DNA from: Acetobacteraceae bacterium
Lineage (GTDB): Bacteria; Pseudomonadota; Alphaproteobacteria; Acetobacterales; Acetobacteraceae
NCBI GenBank assembly: GCA_030041255.1
Contig: JASHOF010000021.1
Span: 1 to 41,613, forward strand
Direction: 5' to 3'
Length of the DNA stretch: 41,613 nt
Shown: positions 24,287-31,238 of the stretch, piece by piece
Layout of the letters: every line of letters starts with the position of its first letter
How positions within the stretch are numbered: the stretch's first letter is position 1
Notes under the pieces: model-generated
The model's database searches: none
The model's input: the letters and a program-made list of their open reading frames with translations, nothing else
Told to the model about the DNA's origin: nothing
Position numbers and translations under genes: made by a program

Positions 24287-24862
24287 ATGCCTGCCATGTC
24301 CGATCGCAAAGCCGAGCCGCCCTCCCGCCCGGCTGCCGCTCTCCCCGCCGACACGAAAACCCTGGCCAGCCTGCTCTTCCTCCGCGAGGAAGAAATGCGC
24401 CTGGCCCAGGACCTCCTCTTTTTCGCTTATCGCGACTTCACGTGCGCCGCGGATCGCGTGCTCTCCGAACTCGGCCTCGGCCGGGCGCATCACCGGGCGC
24501 TGCACTTCATCGGCCGCAATCCCGGCATCAGCGTGAGCGAACTGCTCGGCATCCTGCGCATCACCAAGCAATCTCTCGCCCGCGTGCTCTCGACCCTGGT
24601 CGGCCGCGGCTATGTGACGCAGGCCGCCGGCCGTTCGGATCGCCGGCAGCGGCGGCTCTCCCTCACCGCGGCCGGCGCCGGCCTGGAGCGCCAGCTCTTC
24701 GAGCGCCAGCGCGAGCGGCTGGCCGGCGCCTATCGCGAGGCGGGCGGCACCGCCGTCGAAGGCTTCCGCCGGGTCATGCGCGGCATCATGGAGCATGACG
24801 CCCGCGCCTACATGGACGGCGCCGAACGAGAGGCGCACGAACCGCGTGCCCGCCCGGCCTGA
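24287..24862 (+). CDS. MarR-family transcriptional regulator, PetP-like
   Basis: 191 residues from the ATG at 24287 (ATG at 24296 is equally possible). It has a MarR winged helix: ITKQSLARVLSTLVGRGYV is the recognition-helix region (about 88-106) and GRSDRRQRRLSLTAAG the wing (about 110-125). The N-terminal helices contain a dimerisation region with LRTFREEEMRLA-like REEEMRLAQDLLFFAYRDF. It is followed by an OmpR-type regulator and a sensor kinase. A MarR gene upstream of such a pair, divergent from ilvE, resembles the petP-petR arrangement of Rhodobacter; I use that as a guide only. The frame overlaps the next gene. Confidence 0.82.
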   Translation: MPAMSDRKAEPPSRPAAALPADTKTLASLLFLREEEMRLAQDLLFFAYRDFTCAADRVLSELGLGRAHHRALHFIGRNPGISVSELLGILRITKQSLARVLSTLVGRGYVTQAAGRSDRRQRRLSLTAAGAGLERQLFERQRERLAGAYREAGGTAVEGFRRVMRGIMEHDARAYMDGAEREAHEPRARPA

Positions 24863-25568
24863 GCCGCAACCCGCGCCGGCGGAGAATGCGCATGTCCTCG
24901 TCGTCGATGACGACGCGCGGTTGCGCGGCCTCCTGGCCCGCTATCTCGCCGAGCACGGCTTTCGCGTCACCACCGCCGAAAATGCCGCCGAGGCCCGCGA
25001 AAAGCTCGGCTTCCTCAAGCCCGACCTCGTGGTGCTCGATGTCATGATGCCGGGCGAATCCGGTCTCTCGCTCGTCGAATCCCTGCATCGGGACCGCCCG
25101 CGGCGCATCCCGGTCCTGCTCCTGACCGCGCGCGGGGCCCCGGATGACCGGGTGGCCGGCTTCGAGGCCGGCGCCGACGATTATCTGCCCAAGCCGTTCG
25201 ATCCCCGCGAGCTGGTGCTGCGCATGCGCGCCCTGCTCAGGCGCACCGCCCCGCTCGCAGCGCCGACCGGCCCGGTCCCGCTCGGCGTCGCCGTCTTCGA
25301 TCCCGAGCGCGGCACGCTCACCGCGCAAGGCGGCACCATCCGCCTCACCGGCGGCGAGGCAGCGCTCCTCGCCGCCCTCTCCCGCCAGCCGAACGAGGTG
25401 CTCTCGCGCGAGGAAATCGCCGCCGCTCTCGGCATGGACGAGGCCAGCGAACGCGCCATCGACGTGCAGGTCACGCGCCTCAGGCGGAAGATCGAATCCG
25501 ATCCGCGCGAGCCGCGCTTCCTGCACACCGTGCGCGGTCGCGGCTATGTCCTGAAACCGGGGACCTGA
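24846..25568 (+). CDS. OmpR-family response regulator (PetR-like)
   Basis: 240 residues if started at the GTG at 24846 (preceded by GAGGCGCAC). An ATG at 24795 is also open and would add 17 residues with a longer overlap into the MarR gene; the start is uncertain. The receiver domain begins HVLVVDDDARLRGLL, has phospho-acceptor Asp in LVVLDVMMPGESG and Lys in YLPKPFDPREL. The C-terminal winged helix has LTGGEAALLAAL, IDVQVTRLRRKIESDPREP and TVRGRGYVLKP, typical of OmpR/PhoB DNA-binding domains. The linked sensor kinase is 7 bp downstream. Confidence 0.9.
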   Translation: MPARPEPQPAPAENAHVLVVDDDARLRGLLARYLAEHGFRVTTAENAAEAREKLGFLKPDLVVLDVMMPGESGLSLVESLHRDRPRRIPVLLLTARGAPDDRVAGFEAGADDYLPKPFDPRELVLRMRALLRRTAPLAAPTGPVPLGVAVFDPERGTLTAQGGTIRLTGGEAALLAALSRQPNEVLSREEIAAALGMDEASERAIDVQVTRLRRKIESDPREPRFLHTVRGRGYVLKPGT

Positions 25569-25574
25569 TCAGGC

Positions 25575-26909
25575 ATGCGCTTCGCCCCACCCGGCTGGGA
25601 CCGCGTTCTCCGCCGCGTGCTGCCGCGCTCCCTACTCGGCCGCAGCCTCCTGATGATCCTGCTCCCGCTCGTGCTGCTCGAAGCGGTGGCGTTGCAAATC
25701 TTCTATGGCAGCCATCTCAGCCTGATTTCCCGCCGTCTCACCAGCGCCGTCGCCGGCGACGTCGCCTTCGTCGCCCACATCTTCGAACACTTTCCCGACC
25801 CCGCGGACCGGCGAGCGATCCTCCGCTTCAGCAGCCGGAATCTCGAGCTCGGAATGCGCTTCTTCCCCGATGCACTGCTCGCGCCGGCACCCCCTCCTTC
25901 CGCTCTCGGCCCGACGGACGAGGATCTGGCCGGCGCGATGCGCCAGCTCGTCGGGCGGCCCTTCACCATCCGGTGGGCCGCCAATCCCAAGCCGATCGTG
26001 CTCAAAGTTCAGCTTCCCGACGGCGTGCTCGAAATCGATGTCCCGCACAAGCGGCTGTACGCCGAAACGATCTACGTCTTCCTGGTCTGGCTGGTCGGCA
26101 CTTCGATTCTCCTGTTCGCGATCGCCGCCCTCTTCATGCGCAACCAGGTGCGCGCCATCCGCCGCCTCGCCGCCGCCGCCGAGGCCTTCGGCATGGGCCG
26201 TGACCGGGAGCCGATCAAGCCCGAAGGCGCGGCCGAAGTGCGCCGCGCCGCTTCCGCCTTCAATCGCATGCAGGAACGGATCCGCCGCTTCCTCGCCCAG
26301 CGCACGGAAATGCTGGCCGGCGTCTCGCACGATCTGCGCACGCCGCTCACCCGCCTTCGCCTCGCCCTCGCGATCCTGCCCGCCGGCCCCGAACTCGCCC
26401 CCGATGTCGCCGCGATGACCGCCGATGTCGAGGAAATGGAGCGGATGATCGAGGGCTATCTCTCCTTCGCGCGCGGCGAGGGCTCGGAGCAGGTGCGCCC
26501 CGTCAATCTCTCGCAGATGCTCGAGGAAGTCGCGGCCGGCGCCAGGCGTGCCGGCGCCGAGGTCACGCTCGAGGCGCCACGCGGCCTGACGCTGCCGCTT
26601 CGCCCCGATGCCGTCCGCCGCGCCATCACCAATCTCGTCGACAATGCCCGCCGCCACGCCCGCCGCATCGCGCTTGCCGCCGCCACCCAGTCCGGTCGCA
26701 GCGTGCAGGTGATCGTCGATGATGACGGCCCGGGCATCCCGCCCGAGCGGCGCGAGACCGTGTTCCGCCCCTTCCAGAGCGGCGCTGCCGGCGGCACCGG
26801 GCTTGGCCTCACCATCGCCCGCGACATCGTCCGCGCCCACGGCGGCGAGATCGTCCTCGAGCAGAGCCCGCTCGGCGGCCTCCGCGCCCGCATCCGTCTG
26901 CCGGTCTGA
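25575..26909 (+). CDS. Sensor histidine kinase, EnvZ-like with HAMP linker
   Basis: 444-residue inner-membrane kinase. First hydrophobic helix at about 21-43 (LGRSLLMILLPLVLLEAVAL), a periplasmic segment of about 120 residues, second helix about 163-188 (TIYVFLVWLVGTSILLFAIA), then a HAMP-like linker (RNQVRAIRRLAAAAEAFGMG...AASAFNRMQERI). HisKA acceptor is H252 in GVSHDLRTPLTRLRL. HATPase has NLVDNARRH (N box), DDGPGIPPE (G1) and GTGLGLTIARDIVRAHGG (G2). It ends 5 bp before the convergent cupin. It should phosphorylate the response regulator directly upstream, in the same operon. Confidence 0.92.
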   Translation: MRFAPPGWDRVLRRVLPRSLLGRSLLMILLPLVLLEAVALQIFYGSHLSLISRRLTSAVAGDVAFVAHIFEHFPDPADRRAILRFSSRNLELGMRFFPDALLAPAPPPSALGPTDEDLAGAMRQLVGRPFTIRWAANPKPIVLKVQLPDGVLEIDVPHKRLYAETIYVFLVWLVGTSILLFAIAALFMRNQVRAIRRLAAAAEAFGMGRDREPIKPEGAAEVRRAASAFNRMQERIRRFLAQRTEMLAGVSHDLRTPLTRLRLALAILPAGPELAPDVAAMTADVEEMERMIEGYLSFARGEGSEQVRPVNLSQMLEEVAAGARRAGAEVTLEAPRGLTLPLRPDAVRRAITNLVDNARRHARRIALAAATQSGRSVQVIVDDDGPGIPPERRETVFRPFQSGAAGGTGLGLTIARDIVRAHGGEIVLEQSPLGGLRARIRLPV

Positions 26910-26914
26910 TCGCC

Positions 26915-27256
26915 TCAATCGGCCCGGATATAGTCGTACCGGCCGAGCGCCTGGACGAGCAGGTAACGGCCGGTGGAATCCGATCCGTTGCTGACGTGAT
27001 GCACCGTTCCGGGCGGGACTTCGTGGCTTTCGCCCGGATTGAGCAGGTGCCTTGCGGGCGGCGTCCTGATGTCCACGCCGATCGCCCCTTCCAGGCAATA
27101 GAACCGGTCCGAAACTTCGGAATGATAGTGCCACGGATGCGCATCGCCGGGAGCCAAGGTATATTCGACGATCCGCACGTCCGGCGTCTGCACGATCACC
27201 TTGGCATTGCGTGGCACCGCGCGGGCCGCCACCGCAGCCTCTCGCTCTTGCGGCAT
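26915..27256 (-). CDS. Small cupin-domain protein
   Basis: 113-residue single-domain cupin. The start at 27256 has a strong GGAAGGAGGCGAACG upstream; the TTG extension to 27286 is not needed. Cupin motif 1: PWHYHSEVSDRFYCLEG (residues 41-57) with H43 and H45 as likely metal ligands; motif 2: PGESHEVPPGTVHHVSN (74-90) with His near 86-87. Such proteins bind a divalent metal and may act as dioxygenases, isomerases or storage-type proteins. The family is too broad to name a reaction. It converges on the sensor kinase gene with a 5-bp gap. Confidence 0.82.
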   Translation of the reverse strand: MPQEREAAVAARAVPRNAKVIVQTPDVRIVEYTLAPGDAHPWHYHSEVSDRFYCLEGAIGVDIRTPPARHLLNPGESHEVPPGTVHHVSNGSDSTGRYLLVQALGRYDYIRAD

Positions 27257-27399
27257 CGTTCGCCTCCTTCCTGCCTGACTGCTCAACCCCTATTGCCAAA
27301 GCACTCTCCGGGCAACTCCGCGTGCGGCGCAACAAAGTGCGCAGCACCGCGAGGCCCGAACGGGCCGTGGCGGCCTATCCCGATCCCGCCAGGAAAACC

Positions 27400-27571
27400 A
27401 TGAACCGCCAATTCTTCGTCTACATCCTCACCAACGGCCGCCACACGCGACGCGCTCGGTGCCATCGCCCGCGGGAAGCGGATCAAAGGCGGCTCACGCG
27501 GCAACACGATCGCCCTGATCGCCGAGGCCAACCCCGAGTGGCGAGACCTCTCGCCCGACCTCGTCGCCTGA
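27400..27571 (+). pseudogene. Decayed GIY-YIG endonuclease-family gene with internal deletion and frameshift
   Basis: Starts with an intact RBS (AGGAAAACC) and MNRQFFVYILTNGRHT, the standard opening of small UPF0213/GIY-YIG proteins. The middle (GTLYIG..., catalytic region) is missing, and the downstream part continues in another frame from about 27452: DALGAIARGKRIKGGSRG, then NTIALIAEANPEWRDL up to TGA at 27571, the usual C-terminal E-A-N-P-x-W-x-D-L. So roughly a third or more of the gene has been deleted. It cannot encode an active nuclease. Confidence 0.75.
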
Positions 27572-27632
27572 TCCGCCATCCGCCACTGAGCCGAGGCGGA
27601 CCCTCACGCACCCCCATCCGCCCGCCGCGCCC

Positions 27633-27719
27633 GTGCCCGAACCGGGCTCGCTCGCCCTCCTCGGCATGGCCCGGATCGGCATCGGCGCTTTGAGCTTCAG
27701 CCGCCGCCGGCGCGCCTGA
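27633..27719 (+). pseudogene. Orphan PEP-CTERM sorting-signal tail
   Basis: In one frame from about 27633: VPEPGSLALLGMARIGIG, then ALSFSRRRRA and a stop at 27717-27719. This is the V-P-E-P motif, hydrophobic segment and Arg cluster of an exosortase signal. It closely matches the C-terminus of the intact protein at 28058-28642, but here there is no start or body upstream. The most likely explanation is the remnant of a duplicated or deleted PEP-CTERM gene. Confidence 0.7.
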
Positions 27720-27854
27720 GCCCGCCGTCGGGATCCTTTACACCCGGCAGCCCGGCCGCGCGAGCCCATGGCCGCACGTATTGCTGGCAAATTCGCCGAA
27801 AATACCTCGCTTGTCATTCGGATTCGGAAACAATGGCCTCCGGAACTGTCGGCA

Positions 27855-27867
27855 GACCTTACAGGTC
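27855..27867. repeat. Short inverted repeat upstream of the sigma-54 promoter
   Basis: GACCT TAC AGGTC, 5-bp arms with a 3-bp centre. Its centre is 48 bp from that of the similar repeat at 27903-27915. Possibly an enhancer-binding-protein site; no direct evidence. Confidence 0.3.
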
Positions 27868-27902
27868 CCGCCCGCCCGGCAACCCGGATTCGCCTGCAAT
27901 CA

Positions 27903-27915
27903 ACGGGTTACCCGT
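27903..27915. repeat. Short inverted repeat abutting the sigma-54 -24 element
   Basis: ACGGG TTA CCCGT, 5-bp arms with a 3-bp centre, ending one base before the CTGGC of the predicted promoter. It could bind a regulator that blocks or helps sigma-54 holoenzyme. Confidence 0.35.
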
Positions 27916-27933
27916 CTGGCGCGAATCTTGCTT
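27916..27933 (+). promoter_or_regulatory. Sigma-54 (RpoN) promoter for the PEP-CTERM gene
   Basis: CTGGCGCGAATCTTGCTT matches the consensus YTGGCACGRNNNTTGCW at every fixed base but one (G for A). The -24 GG and -12 GC are exactly 10 bp apart. It lies about 125 bp upstream of the start at 28058, giving a long 5' leader. PEP-CTERM protein genes in other bacteria are known to be under RpoN and the PrsK/PrsR system. Confidence 0.65.
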
Positions 27934-28057
27934 CCACCAGCCGCAGCGGGGAGCGTACCTGGCCGCTGCCCGCGCTGGGCGGGCGGCGGCGCCACTCAAT
28001 GTCGAACTGCGCCGCGGGGAGAGCCGGGCGAAACAGCAGTTCAGAGGAACCACCGAG

Positions 28058-28642
28058 ATGAAGCAGACCCTGGCAATGGCGCTCCTGGCAGGAATTGCAT
28101 TCGTCGGTCCGGCGGCGCATGCCGGCTACGTCGTGACGCTCACCCAAGTGGGAGACAGCGTCGTCGCCACCGGCAGCGGCACCATCGACCTGTCGGGGCT
28201 CACGTTCCTCGAGTCGACCGGTGGCGGGGTCGTCATCGAACCCTCCCGTGGTACCATATCACTCGGGCCAACCGGCGTGTCGTCAGACGACGTTTACACC
28301 GGCTTCACCGGGCCTACGAGTTTCGGCAGCGGGTTCGGAGCCGTGGCCAGCAGCGGCAGCGGAGACTTTGTCGGGATTTCGTATAACCTCGGCGAAATCG
28401 GCGTGCCGGAGGGCTACGTCTCGGGCAGCTCCCTCTCCGACACCGCGACCTGGGACGACGCAACCTTCGCGAGCCTCGGCGTAACGCCCGGCACCTACGT
28501 CTGGACCTGGGGAACCGCGGCCGCGGATGACATTGACACATTCACGCTCGACGTGGTGCCGGAGCCCGGCTCGCTCGCGCTTCTCGGCACGGCCCTGATC
28601 GGCATCGGCGCTTTCGGCTTCAACCGCCGCCGGCGCGACTGA
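28058..28642 (+). CDS. PEP-CTERM sorting domain-containing secreted protein
   Basis: 194 residues. The start at 28058 follows AGAGGAACC, and the longer frame to 27833 is not supported. Signal peptide MKQTLAMALLAGIAFVGPAAHA, then a small, Ser/Gly/Thr-rich, Cys-free domain beginning GYVVTLTQVGDSVVATGSGTI, and a C-terminal sorting signal VVPEPGSLALLGTALIGIG plus AFGFNRRRRD (VPEP motif, transmembrane stretch, Arg cluster). Such proteins are exported, then cleaved by an exosortase and linked to surface or extracellular polysaccharide (floc or biofilm matrix). No exosortase is in the window. The body resembles other exosortase substrates that start with a short GYVV...SG.ID repeat, whose roles are unknown. 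Confidence 0.85.
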   Translation: MKQTLAMALLAGIAFVGPAAHAGYVVTLTQVGDSVVATGSGTIDLSGLTFLESTGGGVVIEPSRGTISLGPTGVSSDDVYTGFTGPTSFGSGFGAVASSGSGDFVGISYNLGEIGVPEGYVSGSSLSDTATWDDATFASLGVTPGTYVWTWGTAAADDIDTFTLDVVPEPGSLALLGTALIGIGAFGFNRRRRD

Positions 28643-28764
28643 GCGGAATCACCGCCGCGATTCACATCCTCGCCCGCTGCCTCTTGCGGTGCCCCACGGC
28701 GCCTGCGCGATCGGCCACCGCGAAGTAGTTGCGAGGAATTTCGCGAGATCCGGGCGGGCCTTCG

Positions 28765-28896
28765 TCACTCGCCGGCGATAAGCGGCATCGCCTTGCCGCG
28801 AATCTCTCGCAGCTCCGCCGCGCTCAAACGGGATTTGCGCACGGCGCGAACCAATCGCGCCGTGCTTGCGCGGCCGCCCCAGCCAGACCCTGCCCG
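28765..28896 (-). pseudogene. Possible remnant ORF downstream of ettA
   Basis: In one reverse-strand frame ending at the TGA at 28767-28765, the last residues read GRASTARLVRAVRKSR, then LSAAELREIRGKAM. This is like the C-terminal helices of BlaI-type regulators, but there is no start codon or N-terminal domain, and a hairpin lies inside. It may be chance. The rest of the 254-bp gap between the PEP-CTERM gene and ettA shows nothing else I can assign. Confidence 0.2.
28839..28865 (-). terminator. 11-bp hairpin downstream of ettA
   Basis: Perfect 11-bp stem GCACGGCGCGA (28839-28849) / TCGCGCCGTGC (28855-28865) with a 5-nt loop, beginning 31 bp after the ettA stop. There is no clear U tract on either strand, so its terminator strength is uncertain. 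Confidence 0.45.
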
Positions 28897-30576
28897 CTAC
28901 CGGCTGATCGGCCGATACTTGAGCCGGTGCGGCTCGATCGCCGCCACGCCGAGGCGGCGTACTTTGTCCGCCTCGTAATCCTGGAAGTTGCCGGCGAACC
29001 ATTCCACGTGGCCCTCGTCCTCGAAGGCCAGGATGTGCGTCGCCAGCCGGTCGAGGAACCAGCGGTCGTGGCTCACCACCACCGCCGAGCCGGCGAATAC
29101 CATCAGCGCCTCTTCGAGCGCGCGCAGCGTCTCCACGTCGAGATCGTTCGTCGGCTCGTCGAGCAGGATCACATTCGCTCCCGATTTCAGCATCTTCGCC
29201 AGATGCACCCGGTTGCGTTCCCCGCCCGATAAATCGCCGACGCGCTTCTGCTGGTCCGTGCCGCGGAAATTGAAGGCGCTCACATAGGCGCGCGAGGGCA
29301 TGCTTCGCTTGCCGAGGACGACCACGTCCGCGCCGCCGCTGATCTCCTCCCAGACCGTCTTCGTCGCGTCGAGCGATTCGCGCGACTGATCGACATAGCC
29401 GAGCCTGACCGTCTCGCCGATCCTGAGTTCCCCCGCATCGGGTTTTTCCTGGTTCACGATCATGCGCAACAGCGTCGTCTTGCCGGCGCCATTGGGGCCG
29501 ATCACGCCGACAATCCCGCCCGGCGGCAGGCTGAAGGAAAGCCCCTCGATCACCAACCGCTCGCCCATCACCTTGGTCAGGTGGTCGGCCTCGATCACGA
29601 GCCCGCCGAGCCGCGGCCCGGACGGAATGACGATCTCCGCACCGTTCGCCACCCGCGTCTCCGCCTCTGCCCGCATCGCCTCGTACTGAACAATGCGCGC
29701 TTTCGATTTCGCCTGCCGCGCCCGCGGCGAGGCGGCGATCCACGCCCGCTCCTCGGCCAGCGCCCGTGCGCGCGCACTCTCTTCCTTCTCTTCTGCCAAC
29801 AACCGGGCGCGCTTCTGCTCGAGCCAGGCAGAATAATTGCCCTCGAACGGTACCCCCCGCCCGCGCTCGAGTTCGAGAATCCATCCCGTCACGTTGTCCA
29901 GGAAGTAGCGGTCGTGCGTCACCACCAGGACCGTGCCCGCGTAATCCCTGAGCGTCCGTTCGAGCCAGGCCACGCTCTCCGCATCGAGATGATTGGTCGG
30001 CTCGTCGAGCAGCAGGAGATCCGGTTGTTCCAGCAGCAGCCGGCAGAGCGCGACCCGCCGCCGCTCGCCGCCCGAGAGTGTCGCCACCCTCTGTTCGGCC
30101 GGCGGGCAGCGCAGCGCATCGAGCGCGATTTCGATCCGCCGATCGAGTTCCCAGCCATCCGCGGCGTCGATCGCCTCTTGCAGGCTCGCCTGCTCGGCCA
30201 GGAGCGCCTCCATTTCCGCCTCTTCGAGCGGCCCGGCAAACCGTTCGGAAACGTCATTGAACCGCGCAAGCTGAGCCTTGAGGGCTGCGAACGCCTCCGC
30301 CACGCTCTCGCCCACCGTCTGCCCGGGGTCGAGATGCGGCTCCTGCGGCAAATACCCGACCTTCGCTCCCTCCGCCGCCCAGGCCTCGCCGCCGAACTCG
30401 GAATCGAGCCCGGCCATGATCCTGAGCAGGGTCGATTTGCCCGCGCCGTTCACCCCGAGGACGCCGATCTTCGCCCCGGGCAGGAAGGAAAGCGTGATGC
30501 CGCGAAAGACCTCCCGCCCACCCGGCCAGGCCTTGGTCAGATCGCGCATCACGTAAACGTACTGATAGCCCGGCAT
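28897..30576 (-). CDS. ettA: Energy-dependent translational throttle protein EttA (ABC-F ATPase)
   Basis: 559 residues from the ATG at 30576 (MPGYQYVYVMRDLTKAW); a GTG at 30588 would add four. Soluble ABC-F protein with two ATPase domains that binds the ribosomal E site and gates early elongation according to ADP/ATP. Domain 1: GVNGAGKST (about 47-55), signature LSGGERRRVAL, Walker B LLLLDEPTNHLD. Domain 2: GPNGAGKTT, signature LSGGERNRVHL, Walker B VILLDEPTNDLD, and the switch His in VVSHDRWFLD. The charged linker region (SARARALAEERAWIAASPRARQ) and the arm insertion in domain 1 (AEMEALLAEQASLQEAIDAA) are both present. The last residues, LGVAAIEPHRLKYRPISR, carry the HR.KY.P. motif typical of EttA. 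Confidence 0.95.
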   Translation of the reverse strand: MPGYQYVYVMRDLTKAWPGGREVFRGITLSFLPGAKIGVLGVNGAGKSTLLRIMAGLDSEFGGEAWAAEGAKVGYLPQEPHLDPGQTVGESVAEAFAALKAQLARFNDVSERFAGPLEEAEMEALLAEQASLQEAIDAADGWELDRRIEIALDALRCPPAEQRVATLSGGERRRVALCRLLLEQPDLLLLDEPTNHLDAESVAWLERTLRDYAGTVLVVTHDRYFLDNVTGWILELERGRGVPFEGNYSAWLEQKRARLLAEEKEESARARALAEERAWIAASPRARQAKSKARIVQYEAMRAEAETRVANGAEIVIPSGPRLGGLVIEADHLTKVMGERLVIEGLSFSLPPGGIVGVIGPNGAGKTTLLRMIVNQEKPDAGELRIGETVRLGYVDQSRESLDATKTVWEEISGGADVVVLGKRSMPSRAYVSAFNFRGTDQQKRVGDLSGGERNRVHLAKMLKSGANVILLDEPTNDLDVETLRALEEALMVFAGSAVVVSHDRWFLDRLATHILAFEDEGHVEWFAGNFQDYEADKVRRLGVAAIEPHRLKYRPISR

Positions 30577-30705
30577 CTTCGCTCGCACGGCTCCGCTACG
30601 GATGGAAAGCGGGCTCGCCCCGGCATCGGGCCGAACCGCCGGCCTGCCAATGGCCTTGCTCGCAGCGAGGTGAGAATCGTCGCCTCCCTCGCCAAGGATC
30701 GATCA

Positions 30706-30727
30706 TTCCCGAGACGACTTCCGGGAA
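30706..30727. terminator. Short hairpin after the MarR-RND operon
   Basis: TTCCCG (30706-30711) / CGGGAA (30722-30727) with a 10-nt loop, immediately after the MarR stop on the reverse strand. It is weak and lacks a T run. The remaining 154-bp gap to ettA shows no other feature. Confidence 0.3.
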
Positions 30728-30730
30728 GCC

Positions 30731-31228
30731 TTATGACAGGAGGCCGTCCCAATCAGCCGCCCGAGCGGGCTCGGCTGCCACGTCCTCCTCCATCGCCAAA
30801 TTCTCCTTGACCAGCGCCAGCACATCGATCAGCGCCTCGCGGGCGGCCGGATCCAAGCCGACGAACGCTTCGGCCTGCACCTCCTGGTTGATCCGAAGGA
30901 TGCGCTCCAGCACCGGCTGCGCGGCTTCCGTCAGCCACAACGTGCGCACGCGGCGATCGGTGGGATGGGGGCGGCGCTCGACCAGCCGTTCCTCGCACAG
31001 CTTGTCGAGCATCCGCACCAGCGCGATCGGCTCCATGTCCAGCATGCCGGCGATCTCCGCCTGGCTGACACCCTCGCGGCGGGAGACATGGATCAGCACC
31101 GCAGCCTGGCGGCGGGTGATCGGCAGGCCGGTCTGGCGGGCCCGGCGTTCGAAATGCCGCTTCTGCAAGCGGGACACGTCCTGCACCAGGAAGCCGAACG
31201 TGCGACCGATCGCTGAGTGTCGCGCCAT
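30731..31228 (-). CDS. MarR-family regulator at the end of the RND efflux operon
   Basis: 165 residues, starting at the ATG at 31228 with AAGGGGCGGGC directly upstream, 10 bp after the pump stop. N-terminal helices (GRTFGFLVQDVSRLQKRHFERRA), then the winged helix: LPITRRQAAVLIHVSRREGVSQAEIAGMLDM, recognition region EPIALVRMLDKLCEERLV, wing ERRPHPTDRRVRTLWLT. MarR proteins of this kind usually repress drug-efflux genes and release DNA when they bind a substrate. Being last in the operon, it probably controls it by feedback. I see two copies of a direct repeat upstream of the adaptor gene as a candidate site. Confidence 0.88.
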   Translation of the reverse strand: MARHSAIGRTFGFLVQDVSRLQKRHFERRARQTGLPITRRQAAVLIHVSRREGVSQAEIAGMLDMEPIALVRMLDKLCEERLVERRPHPTDRRVRTLWLTEAAQPVLERILRINQEVQAEAFVGLDPAAREALIDVLALVKENLAMEEDVAAEPARAADWDGLLS

Positions 31229-31238
31229 GCCCGCCCCT

